Part shown: positions 30,482 through 40,122 of the stretch, piece after piece
Layout: every line of letters starts with the position of its first letter
Position numbering within the stretch: the first letter of the stretch is position 1
NCBI GenBank assembly: GCA_021307315.1
Contig: JAJSPD010000163.1
Coordinates: 1-40,122, forward strand
Direction of reading: 5' to 3'
DNA from: Bisporella sp. PMI_857
Lineage: Eukaryota > Ascomycota > Leotiomycetes > Helotiales > Helotiaceae
DNA length: 40,122 nt
Position numbers and translations under genes: made by a program
Notes under the pieces: model-generated
The model's input: only the letters and a program-made list of their open reading frames with translations
Told to the model about the DNA's origin: nothing
Database searches by the model: none

Positions 30482-31353
30482 AGCTTTCAAGTGGAAAAAT
30501 ATGGTTAAATATTGGTAAAATTGCAGAAGTTAAATGTGAAAGGAAGAGAGAAGCGGTAAGTTTAGCTGTTTAGACTTTTCCGGCACGTGATCTAACCCCT
30601 ATTCACAAGCGAGAATAATTTCATTCTCGGTAAGCGGGTCAAGTTAAGTATCCAAGGGCAGTTTCGTCAGAAAGCCTACAATCTTCAAACATATGTTTGT
30701 ATGGATTCGAGATGAATTAAATGTATTTAGCGTTCACAAAAGCAACGCGGCCAGGAATCGAGACCGGCCAAGAAAGGGAAGTATAACGGAAAGTATTTAT
30801 CCCCAACAATAGGTGGTAGACATATGAAGAGAGGAAGTGCCATCTGCTTAAGTAAATAAAACCACAATATCGCATTCCCCGAACACTAAGACTTTGATAT
30901 TTTCTAGCTACATTCCGATGAATGACTAGGAGGTGGCGCGTCGATCAGCCGAAGGAGCCAAGCAGTCCCCATCACTATTATCTGTAGACTTGGTAAATTC
31001 ATTCATTAATGACTTGAAAAACTCTGTAGATTTACAAAATCTGGATTCTCAAAGCTTTACTGCCAAGTGCCCTTGAACCTTTAAACAATCTTGTATAAAA
31101 GCGAAAAGGCACTAGTTTTCGTTTATCTTCAGATTGGCGGTGAGAATTCGCTCCGGAGATATGGGACTATGAAGGCTATACAATGGGCAGGGAGGAATCC
31201 TTTTAGACCTCCCAATTTAGCTTTAACCATTCTCAAACGGCGAAAATTATCCATATTTATATTTTGAACCTTTCGTCCATCTGCTCAACCCGAAGTCGGA
31301 CAGTTTTCGACACTTCAGAATGTATGAACTTTGTATTTTAACTACATAGCAAC
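30482..31353. other. intergenic, nothing recognised
   Basis: About 870 bp of mixed-composition DNA between the esterase pseudogene and the end of the GH78 gene. No frame, repeat or motif worth naming was seen. Confidence 0.5.
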
Positions 31354-33496
31354 TCAAAACTTGATTATATAGTCACCACCTGGTAAGTCGGCAAATACAA
31401 GGCCTTGATTGGTAACTTTAGGGCTGCCAACAATACCTCTTGGTCCCCGAACCACGACATTGTCATTCCCCTTTGGCAGAATCAATGTCCCAGAAGTGTT
31501 TCCAGGTGTTTTGAAGTGCCCTACTACACGAACTTGGTCAAGCTGAACCCAGTCCACGGAGAATGCGCCTAGAGATGTTTTATAACCAGCAGAAACGTGC
31601 TTTAGGCCGCCAAGTTTTGGCTGAATAAGCCAGGTTTTGCCGAGAGCTGTAACAACCTGGAGGCCCGCGCCAAAGAAGGTCAATGTTGATGTGGGGCCGG
31701 AAGACCATCCATGAGCGTGACTAATACGAGCGTCGTTATCATCGTATGGCGCGTAATGTAGATCGCCATTGGTTGAGTAACCTTCGATGAAGGAGCTGTT
31801 CGTCATTCGCGGGTCATCTAGCATGAAATCCGCCCACATGAACTCTATCAGGTCCACCGCACGCTCAGGGAAGCCTGCGATGTAGTGAGCCTGGGCTTCG
31901 AAGCCCGATACAAAGGGGGAGATTGTTGGCCCGGCTTCCGGAGCTGGGGCCCCGAACGGCCGGATCCATCGTTGCTTTAGAGAAGTGCTGATAGCGGCAG
32001 CACGTTCATCGTTAGCGATACCAGCAATAACTGCCCATGAATTTCCATCTTGGGGGCGCACTGCGGTTTCGGATTGGTTGTGATCATTATCAAAATATAG
32101 ATTCGATTTAGGGTCCCAAAGCCGGTCGTTGATTGCTTGTTTGATTCCTTGCATGGCGGACGTCCAAGCACCTACCCTGCTTTCGTCACCAACTGCTTTG
32201 GCCAAGCGAACGCTAAGGTCCAGAGTATAATATAGAATAGCGTTTGCCTATGAGATAAGAGTAAGCATAAGCTAAGCTGTATGATCTGGGGGCAATTTGC
32301 TTCTAAGGACTAACTTCTATATTGTGGCCCCCCATGCCCGATCTAAGCCAATCATTTGTACTTGTTACATTGGCCATTCTTGAGCTATCAATAGTGGCCA
32401 GAGACCAAGATATAGCTAGATTATACTGAGTCCAATAATGTCTCACATACTCCAAGTCGCCACTATACAGGTAATAATAGTACACATCGAGCAGTGTGTA
32501 AAGGTGGTATGTAAAACTGAATGGAAAGCGGCCGGGGCCAGTGAAGGGAGTGCCAGCCCAAGGTAATCGTCCGTCGTTTTGCTGAAGCACAAACAATGAG
32601 TCTATGCCATTCTTTATGCCATCCAAGCTGTATGTCGAGACAAAGACTGCAGGACCAGATATGATGATGTCACCGGGCCAAACCAATCGATCTCGCTTCG
32701 CGCCATCCATGAGTACGGAAGTGCCATCTATGATTCAGCTATTAGATATGTAGGAAAATGTGATTCTCAAGACCTTTCATCTTTGACAAACGTATATGTG
32801 AACCAAGAAGAGAGCTAACATACTGGCTATAGACGCGTTGTAGTACCAGTCTGTGCCTGGAATACCAAGTGCGTTGCCATAAGCAGGGTCTGCATTGCAC
32901 AACTGGTTTGTGTACGCTCCAGCATACCACACCCGATTGAGTTTCTCGCTTTCGCTCTCGAAATATCCAGTGTATGCTCGAAGGTCGGGCATTTCTGGTG
33001 ACGCTGTGAAGTTCACGGAAATGCCATCTATACTGATTGTACCCGTTGAGTTGTGCCAGATGCTCATGTACCGAAATCCACCCCGCTGATGCTTCTTCTC
33101 TGCCGCATAATTTCCTTTTGCCGTTACCTCGAACCACAGCGGACTGTCGAATTTTGCACTTGTACCAGAATCGGATTGGTAGGGACTAATCCACATGGAG
33201 CTTTCAGTAAAGGTGAATCCAAGATATTGACCGGAACCCAATAAGGAGCGAACATTAAATTGCACCGTGCCAGCTATATTGCGACCAAAATCCAGTGTTA
33301 TAGAAGAGTTGAAACCAGCGAACGTGGCACTGGACGTCGTAGCTGCTGAAATATTGCCATGGCTCGCAAGGAGTGACTGCGGAGAGACTACACGATTCTT
33401 TGGAGCAAGAATATATTTCTCTCCAATGGCAGTGCTGAGAGTAGCACAGCTTGTAATCAAAAGAAATGTGCTCTGAAAGATATTTTGAAGCTTCAT
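31354..33496 (-). CDS. GH78-type alpha-L-rhamnosidase-like secreted glycosidase
   Basis: Predicted extracellular glycosidase of the six-hairpin class, family GH78, which removes terminal rhamnose from pectin (rhamnogalacturonan) or plant glycosides. Exons 32824..33496, 32315..32727 and 31354..32247 are joined across 96- and 67-nt introns, giving 659 residues. The start at 33496 gives the signal peptide MKLQNIFQSTFLLITSCATL. Then come an N-terminal beta-sandwich (SSITLDFGRNIAGTVQF ... GGFRYMSIW), the catalytic (alpha/alpha)6 barrel entered at VLMDGAKRDRLVWPGD (residues 229-244, a hallmark with acidic residues near the active site), NDWLRSG, FIEGYSTNG and HAHGWSSGPTS, and a C-terminal beta domain (LPGGDYIIKF). 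Several NxS/T sequons fit secretion. Divergent with the feruloyl esterase gene, suggesting shared induction. Exact glycosidic specificity is not predictable. Confidence 0.88.
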
Positions 33497-34726
33497 TATG
33501 TTGGATACATTAACAGCTTCATATTGCAATCTCAAGCGCCATGTGCAATAAGCTTATTTAAGTCAGGAGTAAGGCCGAAGATTGTATCTCCAATTCGGTA
33601 TCAATTAACATCTAACCAAGCCTGCTCGGACATTGATCATACGAAAGTATTCTTTCCCCGCCTTTGGCATTCAAATTATTTTCCAGTCTAAACCAATATA
33701 TTCAATTTTTCACTGAGGATTGCGCTTCGGATGTACACCAATCACAAATCTGGGAGTTAAAGGGCCTTTGTCCCCGCACAGCCCGTGTTAATATATTTAT
33801 CCTGCCAATTTTCTCTTTTACTGCAAGGAACACAGAGATCTACGGCTCTATCCATTGGTGAGAGTTAGTCGCCAAGGTTGATATGCAGCTTAGAATTCAA
33901 ACATGTGAACTTTTAAGATGGTAAGGGTTATGCGGAAACTCCATATCGAGGTCTTGCACTTTCGTATTGACTTGCCGCATAAGGTAGAGTGAGGCTTGTT
34001 GGTCTATATTCGCTTTGCCAGGGGTGGCGGGTTAGCTCTGATTTACTAAACCCACAACAACTTCAACAGCATTTACTGTTATACAAGCGAATAATTTTTA
34101 ACACCTTCTTAAATTCCTAATTTCGATTCAAAAGCAAGTCTAATCTTTCATATAATCATCCAGACATTCAATATACTTGCAGGAATTGTTGCCTGATGAA
34201 TTGGGTTTTACCGAAGATGACCCGGTATTTTCCCGAAAATACACCTGTGCACTTACGGCCGTTGATTTCCCAGGGTTTACCCGAAGTTAGACTGTGACAT
34301 CGGTACAATTGTAGGCAGGAGAAGAAGAACTGCCGATTGCCTTTACATTACGGTCCCTGGAACTATCTCTAGCAGATTGCAGTACCTGACCTGATCACTC
34401 ACATTATTAAAGGAGCTGGTCCCAGTTCAGATAGAACCCCGCATAGCCATCATAACGCCACAGGAGCATTAACACTTGATAGTGGAGAGGTTCGGATGAA
34501 TAACTCTTCGGAGCAGTAATAATCAAGGCTCGAAGCGAACTGCCGCTCTTACTGGCTTGATCGCCATGAACCTAATCGCCGCTTCTGAGATAGGAGAGAG
34601 GGGACAGAATCTGGTACTTGCACATGATGTCAAAATATCTGGTATATATCGTGAGGATATGGTAGCTATTGCTATTATGTATCTGTATCACTTTACTATC
34701 TCTAATCCCTAGCCTCGCTGCCAACC
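33497..34726. promoter_or_regulatory. divergent promoter between GH78 and feruloyl esterase genes
   Basis: 1.23 kb between two outward start codons of secreted plant-wall enzymes. A TATATAT element lies ~85 bp before the esterase ATG (about 34640). No other gene is convincing inside. Confidence 0.55.
34203..34286. promoter_or_regulatory. palindrome and flanking direct repeat, candidate activator site
   Basis: An 18-bp palindrome, GTATTTTC-CC-GAAAATAC at 34225..34242, overlaps CGG-N7-CCG (34223..34235), the inverted-triplet layout used by Zn2Cys6 activators. It is flanked by a near-identical pair, GGGTTTTACCGAAG (34203..34216) and GGGTTTACCCGAAG (34273..34286). It sits ~480 bp before the esterase start and ~730 bp from the GH78 start. 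Which factor binds is unknown. Confidence 0.45.
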
Positions 34727-36322
34727 ATGAAGTATCTTATTCTCATGGCATGCTGCGCTACTTTGCTAGACGCCATGCCAAATTGGGGCTCAACAGCATC
34801 CCAATTCCCAGCACAATGTGCATCTCTGGTGAAAAAACTAGACATTCCTGGAGCGAACATCTCGTTTTCGCAATTCGTCCCTGCTGGGACAACCTTGCAA
34901 TTCCCCAATAGCGATGCTAGCTGTGGTCGGCCTCTGCAGGTCGTCAGCTCCAATATATGTCGCGTCTCATTGTACATTCCAACATCATCTATCTCAGGGG
35001 TGAGTATGGAGGCGTGGCTTCCCCAGGACTGGACTGGACGCTTCCTCAGCGCAGGCAATGGCGGACTTGGGGGGTGTGTCCAGTACGAAGATATTGACTA
35101 CGCCACAAGCCTTGGATTCGCAGCAGTTGGTACCAATAATGGTCATAATGGAATGTCTGGTCAGGCATTTTTGAACAATCCTGGCGTAGTTGAGGACTTC
35201 GCATACCGGGCCTTGCATCTAGGTGTCGTCACCGGGAAATCAATCACCAAGACGTTTTACGGCAGGAAGCACACGAAAAGTTACTATCTTGGATGTTCTA
35301 CGGGAGGAAGACAAGGTTTCAAAGAGGCACAATCATTCCCGGATGATTTTGATGGCATCGTTGCAGGAGCCCCTGCTTTCTCATTCAACAATTTGACATC
35401 GTGGAGCAGCAATTTCCTAGTTTTGTCGGGACCCGTTGGATCTGCGACCTTTGTCCCGATAAGCAAGTGGACCACAATCCACAATGACATTCTCAAACAA
35501 TGCGATGGCTTGGACGGTTACGTTGACGGAATTTTAGAGTCCCCGGATTTGTGCAAATATAATCCGGATGGTTTGATTTGCACACCCGGGCAAGAGAATT
35601 CTAGTGATTGTTTGACACCCACTCAAGCGGAGACTGTTCGCAAGACCTTCTCGCCGCTCTACGATACAGCTGGTAGTCTTGTATACCCTGAAATGCAGGT
35701 TGGTGCTGAGCTCACAGGTATGCCACAGACCTACTTCAATGGGCAGCCATTTGGTGCATCTGATTGGTTCCGTTACGCCATATTTAATAACGCTTCCTGG
35801 GATCCTACATCGCTCACCCCAAAGGATTGGCTTCTGTCGTCGAGATTAAACCGCTATGATATTGAAACCTGGCATGGCGATCTATCAGCTTTCAAGAAGA
35901 GACAAGGCAAACTTCTCCATTATCATGGCTTAGCTGATGGAATTATCTCGAGCAGCAATTCACCGCGATACTATCAGCATGTGTCAAAAACTATGGGCCT
36001 TTCTTCAGCCCAGCTAGACCAGTTCTATCGATATTTCCCTGTCTCTGGTATGGCACATTGTGGTGGAGGACCCGGAGCATCTTTCATAGGGAATCAAGCA
36101 CGAAACCTTGCAGGTTTAGACCCGGCAGAGAATGTTTTGATGGCAATGGTTCGTTGGGTTGAGAACGGTGTGGCACCTGATACTATCACTGGTACGGCAT
36201 ACATCAATGGCACCAAAGATGCGGGTATAGACTTTAAGAGAAGGCATTGTCGATGGCCAAGAAGGAATCATTTTCGAGGTCTAGGTAATCCAAAGGATCC
36301 AAATAACTGGGCATGTGTGTAG
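34727..36322 (+). CDS. faeB: feruloyl esterase, tannase family (FaeB-like)
   Basis: Secreted serine esterase that frees ferulic or related hydroxycinnamic acids from pectin and arabinoxylan side chains; tannases share the fold. A single exon of 531 residues with a signal peptide ending near LLDA. Catalytic signature complete: Ser191 in GCSTGGRQG with neighbouring Cys190, Asp404 in YHGLADGIISS, His444 in GMAHC with neighbouring Cys445. The CS-D-HC arrangement with a linking disulfide is characteristic of this family. A calcium-loop motif CDGLDGYVDGIL is at 259-270, and RRHCRWPRRN plus a final WAC near the end match family C-termini. Several NxS/T sequons are present. A GTGAGT inside codons 91-92 is not used as a donor, since the frame continues through conserved EAWLPQDWTGRF. 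The substrate could be ferulate, p-coumarate or gallate esters; FaeB-like is the best fit. Confidence 0.9.
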   Translation: MKYLILMACCATLLDAMPNWGSTASQFPAQCASLVKKLDIPGANISFSQFVPAGTTLQFPNSDASCGRPLQVVSSNICRVSLYIPTSSISGVSMEAWLPQDWTGRFLSAGNGGLGGCVQYEDIDYATSLGFAAVGTNNGHNGMSGQAFLNNPGVVEDFAYRALHLGVVTGKSITKTFYGRKHTKSYYLGCSTGGRQGFKEAQSFPDDFDGIVAGAPAFSFNNLTSWSSNFLVLSGPVGSATFVPISKWTTIHNDILKQCDGLDGYVDGILESPDLCKYNPDGLICTPGQENSSDCLTPTQAETVRKTFSPLYDTAGSLVYPEMQVGAELTGMPQTYFNGQPFGASDWFRYAIFNNASWDPTSLTPKDWLLSSRLNRYDIETWHGDLSAFKKRQGKLLHYHGLADGIISSSNSPRYYQHVSKTMGLSSAQLDQFYRYFPVSGMAHCGGGPGASFIGNQARNLAGLDPAENVLMAMVRWVENGVAPDTITGTAYINGTKDAGIDFKRRHCRWPRRNHFRGLGNPKDPNNWACV

Positions 36323-37740
36323 GAGCTTAACCACTAAAGGATTAAATGAGCCGCCTTTTCCATCACTATAATATTAAGATTGTTAGGGCTCGTAACTGTC
36401 AGCTCTTTATTATGGTGCACAATAATGAGGAATGTTTGTTTGAAGAAAGAATACCTCTTGATTACAGTAAAATTCGAAATCAGCTTCAGTTTGAAACCCA
36501 AAATGATTTTATTTTTGCCCCACACTTCTAAGTACAATACTTCTAAAATATGGACTGTATTTAATAAGCTATTCAATAGTGGATATAGAGGTTTGTACAG
36601 GTTCCTTTGTCTAGCCTCTTACCCGGTCTATACTATTATTATTATTATTATCCCTTTTAACGTGCTGTATCAGTCGAGGACTATGTAGCACGGCCGGGGC
36701 ACTCGGGCCTAGCAATTCGGTTGAGGAGTTGACAATATATACAAATTCTCGAGAGTAAAAAAAAACGAAACAAAGGCATAAGTACTTTACAAGAACTGTA
36801 CTAGCCAATATTAATAGACTAGTAGCTTTAATATACTTTTTCCAAAAAAACCTTTTATATATTCTAGTAAGTGTTAAAGATCGAGTTTCAATGAAAAAAA
36901 GTTTTTTACGTTTGTCGATTTTTCCGTTTTTTACACGTTTTTCTTTATTACAGTTTTCGTTTTGTCGACTTTTTTTTGCGATTTTTCTTTCGGCTATAAG
37001 TATATATTTATCGAAAGTACGAGCTATTTAAGTGCTTGTGTTGTTATTTTGTTGTACGTGTAACTTTCCGTTATTTTTCCGGTTTACTTTTTCAGTTTTT
37101 TTACGATGTGTATTCCGAAACTCGTATAATAAACAAGTGCAAATAATTGAAAACTAGTTCGAAAGTAGTTTAAGTCGTGTTTCAACTCGTTTTTCAGTAT
37201 TGTAAAAAGTTTGTTGTTGAATCGAAGTAATACTTTTTACAGAAAAACTTCTGGTTTTAGCGTGAAAACTTTGCTTTTTTTTTTACTTTGGCCCCAGGAA
37301 TCCTTCTACATCACTGTTTGGGCTGAATCTCGGCTTTGGAATCGTTATTAAACTGCCTCAGGAGAGTAATACCGATTCCAGGTTCGTAGAGGGCACCGCA
37401 TACAGGTGTTCAGCCATCGCCCTCCACCCGGTCTATACTAGTTTACCACTCAATTTATAATCTCTAGAGACTTGATGTCCCAGATGCATTTAAGAAGACA
37501 GAGCTTTATAGACATAATCTATTTCATTTTACCAATCGGACCAGCCGTATTCCGGGTCCCAATACATGTACCCCCTGGGGTACGTTAATAATTCTGACTA
37601 AGCGCAACGCGTACCCCCAACACAACCACAAAATCACCCGTAAACACGACTACGAGCCTGTAAAGCAACCAAAGCTTCAGTAATTACTGTTTTTTAGCTG
37701 TAAAATCATAGATCTTTCTTTTTCTACACCAAAACTCTTT
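36323..37740. other. AT-rich repeat graveyard left part; LTR-like fragments
   Basis: No gene. A 22-bp direct repeat occurs at 36614..36635 and 37419..37440, with copies differing only by C/T. A segment 36684..37310 is bounded by TGTAG and CTACA, so it could be a ~627-bp LTR, but its flanks (GACTA, TCACT) are not a target duplication. The interior is extremely T/A-rich as after RIP. At 37568..37583 GTACCCC and GGGGTAC face each other across CT, and a further GTACCCCCAACACAACC tip at 37611 begins the next relic. GTACCCC also occurs at the tip of the MITE near 6 kb. Confidence 0.45.
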
Positions 37741-37988
37741 TCTAAGAGCGCTTTGCCAGCCCTAAAATCACTATCGCTATCGCTAGTACTTTCACTAAAC
37801 TTTCTTTAAATGCTACTACTACCAGAAGCTATATATAGCTTTTAAAATAAGTTATATCGATTAATTCAAGCCTAAGCAGCACAGTATAACTATGCTTTTT
37901 GTATTAGTCGATTTAAAGTAGTAAGCAGTAGTTTACAGAAAAAAATAGTATATAGCTGCGATTGTAATAATGTATGGTGCTGGAGTAG
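37741..37988 (+). pseudogene. FAR1-domain relic of a Mutator-like (MULE) transposase
   Basis: In the frame set at 37801 the sequence gives LLLPEAIYSF-stop-NKLYRLIQA-stop-AAQYNYAFCISRF, then KKIVYSCDCNN. This matches the N-terminal FAR1-type zinc domain of fungal MULE transposases, where IQAWAAQYNYA is followed by a basic stretch and VYxCDR. The stop before AAQYNYA falls where Trp is expected, and CDC stands for CDR, both C:G-to-T:A changes typical of RIP. The relic is cut off at about 37988, where unrelated GC-richer DNA begins. No catalytic DDE region is present. Confidence 0.55.
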
Positions 37989-38170
37989 TGTGGCACAAGT
38001 CAACTGCAATTCTGATACAAGACTAATCTCTACCCTCTCTACTACGTCCCGAGTCCCCTACTTATACCCTCCGTACCCTGGCGGCTGCCCACGTGCCCAT
38101 GTGTGCCAGCATCATGGCTTTTACCGAGCCGCTCCTTGCCCTTTAGCACGTGACATCCTGGCACCTGACA

Positions 38171-38335
38171 GTGCCCTTCTTTCTAAAACGTCGTCTTCGA
38201 CGTTCAAGCCGGTATTACAAGCTTCAGGTGCTATTTTGAATACAGTAAAGGCTGAGTACAATAAAACAATCAACAATACTCGCTCTAAATGAATAGAAAT
38301 AAGCAATAATCGAATCTCAGACTATAATAAGCGGT
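38171..38335 (-). pseudogene. fragment of a second Ty3/gypsy integrase copy
   Basis: The minus-strand frame contains TGLNVEDDVLERRAL, parallel to LGLNVENDVLEKKVL in the chromovirus to the right. At DNA level 38187..38210 and 38930..38953 agree at 23 of 24 positions, the one difference being C/T. This copy is less mutated. Similarity stops abruptly near 38171. Beyond that point (37989..38170) lies GC-richer DNA with TG..CA ends and, on the minus strand, a GGGTATAAGTAGGG box, possibly LTR-derived. Confidence 0.55.
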
Positions 38336-38339
38336 TTTT

Positions 38340-40122
38340 TTCCGCTTTTTTTTTTTCGACTTTTTTGTTATTTCAAATGTAAATCCTCGGTAATACTCCT
38401 GCACTACTTTATCGGCGTTTTAAAAGTTCTTTGCGAGCTCCTATAAATCTTTCGCAAAAGAATACTCTTTTTAGCGTACTAAATACTCCATTCTTTTCTT
38501 TGTAGTTCGGTGGGCTTAAATAGCTTTCACTTCGTACTTTTTTTTTTCTTGTACTAAAACAGCCGGCGGTTTTTCTACGGCTTTTTTACGCTTATGCCAC
38601 AGCTTTAACAAAGACACATAAAACATATTGTAGATCTTGTAGAATAACGGTAATTTTAGCTTGTAGGCTTGCTTATGATTTTCTATAATTTCCACGACTT
38701 CGAATAGCCCTAAATACTTATTTACAAGCTTGCGGCTAAGTTTAAATTGTCGAATGTTCTTTAACGCTAGCATTACTTTTTCTTTCACACAGAAACGAGT
38801 TGGCTTGTGCTTGACGTTGTAGTACTTCCTGTGCTTTTCGTGGGCTTTCCGGAGGTTGCTCGAAAGCTTTTCTCGTTTTTCCACTAATAGCTTGATTTTT
38901 TCTTCAGCTGCTAGCACTTTTTTTTCGAGAACGTCGTTTTCGACGTTCAAGCCTAGCTTAAAATCGAAGCCGTAAAGTAGCTTAAACAGTGTGCTGCCGG
39001 TGCTTAAATAGACAAAGTTATTGTATATAAATTCCGCTAAAGCCAGTTTCAAAACTTAGTTATTTTGTCTGTAATTGCAATACGTTCTTAAATAGAATTC
39101 CAAAGTTTAATTCTGTTTTTCTGTTTAGCCGTTTGTCTGTAAATAGAAAACGGTAAAAAGTCGGCGGCGAACCTTAAAGTAATACATAAAATCTTTTTAG
39201 AATTTGCTTGTAAAACGAATTTTTTGTCGGTAGTAATTTCTTTCGAAAATCCGAAATCTTTATAAATGTAGTTTATAAACAAATCCGCAAACTTATAAGC
39301 TTGAATATTTTTCCGTACAGCTATATAGCGTGCTAGTTTAGTGTATCTGTTAACTATAACTAGTATAGAGTTATATATTTAGTTGTGCTTTTTGCTAAGC
39401 AGTAAATCTGTAATGAAATTTATAGTTATTTCTTTTTAAAGTTTCAAAAAAATAAAAATCGAAGCTAACTCGCTGTAAATTCGGTGCTTTTTCGGCTTGC
39501 TTTTTTAGCATTCCGCGCACGTTTTAACATGACTTTTAACATTCTTTTTTAAGCTTAGCCAATAGTACTTTCGGCTAATTAGCTTACGCGTTTTGCGTAC
39601 GCTAAAATAGCCAGTAAGCTTCTTATTATAATGTATGTAAATAATTTCCGCACGTATTGATCTCTCGTTAAAAACATATACAGCTTTTTTATAACGAAGT
39701 AAGCCATTTTCGTGGCTTATGCTTTATAGCTTTTTGCTTCCGGTTCGGCTTCGTTTCGTAATCTTTTCGGTGATTTTTCGGACTAAGAAAAGATCAGTTT
39801 TTTGCAGTTCTGTCAAAACATCTCGAATCGGCTTTGTAACTTTACTATACACTGTTTCGGTCGATAGCGACATAATCGCTATTTTCCGTAGCACGCGCTG
39901 TTTGCAACTAGCTATACTAACAGCAGGCTTAAACCCAATTTTCTGAATTACGCCGCAAAACTCTCTGGCCTATGATTTTGTTATGTTTGTCTGTAGCTTT
40001 AGCATCTCGCCGGTTCGAAGATGCTTACCTTTTTTAAGTAGACGCGACTTCACACAAGCGCGCTCAGCTCGTGCTACTTGGAAGTACATTTCCTAAATAA
40101 GCTTTAAATATATAAAATAAGT
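38340..40122 (-). mobile_element. RIP-damaged Ty3/gypsy chromovirus, integrase and chromodomain part, runs off right edge
   Basis: Fungal LTR retrotransposon remnant read right to left. From the right edge: a degraded RNase H-integrase linker; GLLRYKKAVYVFNERS; the integrase zinc module (IHYNKKLTGYFSVRKT ... KYYWLSLKKNV ... CAEC) with the second His replaced by Tyr; FITDLL, then KEITTDKKF in the catalytic core near 39230; the integrase C-terminal region as a clean frame at 38516..39052 (STGSTLFKLLYGFD ... KYLGLFEVVEIIENH ... FYVSLLKLWHK); and, after a stop at 38516, a chromodomain (HRTTKKRMEYLVR-stop-KEYSF ... NADKVVQEYYRGFTFE). Stops stand where Trp or Gln is expected, and codons are strongly A/T-biased. 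Dead copy. Reverse transcriptase and gag lie outside the window. Confidence 0.85.

Noticed and set aside
36684..37310. A definite 627-bp LTR with TGTAG..CTACA ends
   Set aside because: Terminal 5-bp match exists but flanking bases GACTA and TCACT are not a duplication and no second LTR copy is visible; left as a possibility only.
37370..37420. tRNA-like B-box (GGTTCGTAG) near 37381
   Set aside because: No matching A-box, acceptor stem or anticodon arm could be folded around it.

Overview
The window reads as genomic DNA of a filamentous ascomycete (Pezizomycotina). Genes carry short 49-190 nt introns with GT..AG ends and CTAAC/CTGAC-like branch sites. Several products belong to fungus-specific families, including a Nox-type NADPH oxidase, a CTDK-I cyclin, fungal GH78 and tannase-type feruloyl esterases. 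The transposon remnants carry stops where Trp or Gln codons are expected, the pattern left by repeat-induced point mutation (RIP). A Leotiomycete is plausible but not shown by the sequence.

Layout. (a) 1-2.8 kb: the 5' part of an acyltransferase-3 gene (-) and a Ser-rich single-pass membrane protein (+). (b) 2.8-7.8 kb: gene-poor, AT-rich DNA with a LINE RNase H relic, a loose inverted repeat and a clear 422-bp MITE with ~89-bp inverted termini. (c) 7.8-10.7 kb: a small membrane protein (-) divergent from an unusual Nox-family NADPH oxidase (+). (d) 10.7-15.5 kb: gene-poor DNA with a relic of a polyketide synthase methyltransferase domain, (TA)n tracts and a 21-bp minisatellite. (e) 15.5-27.5 kb: a conserved housekeeping block with an FHA-domain protein, a small conserved protein, a ribosomal L1-domain ribosome-biogenesis factor, the CTD-kinase cyclin Ctk2, a palmitoyl-protein thioesterase and a Pom33/TMEM33-type membrane nucleoporin. 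(f) 27.5-36.3 kb: a plant-cell-wall block with a broken CE1-type feruloyl esterase, then a GH78 alpha-L-rhamnosidase-like gene (-) and a tannase-family feruloyl esterase (+) sharing a 1.2-kb divergent promoter. (g) 36.3-40.1 kb: a transposon graveyard with a FAR1/MULE-type relic, fragments of two Ty3/gypsy copies, and a RIP-damaged chromovirus integrase plus chromodomain running off the right edge.

Working together: the rhamnosidase and feruloyl esterase fit pectin/arabinan side-chain and ferulate removal outside the cell and may be co-regulated from their shared promoter. The Nox gene sits in accessory-looking DNA, apart from the housekeeping block, and looks like a divergent extra paralogue. 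No CRISPR array, bacterial operon, rRNA or convincing tRNA was seen. Gene models were spliced by eye, using reading-frame continuity and remembered family alignments. They are predictions.
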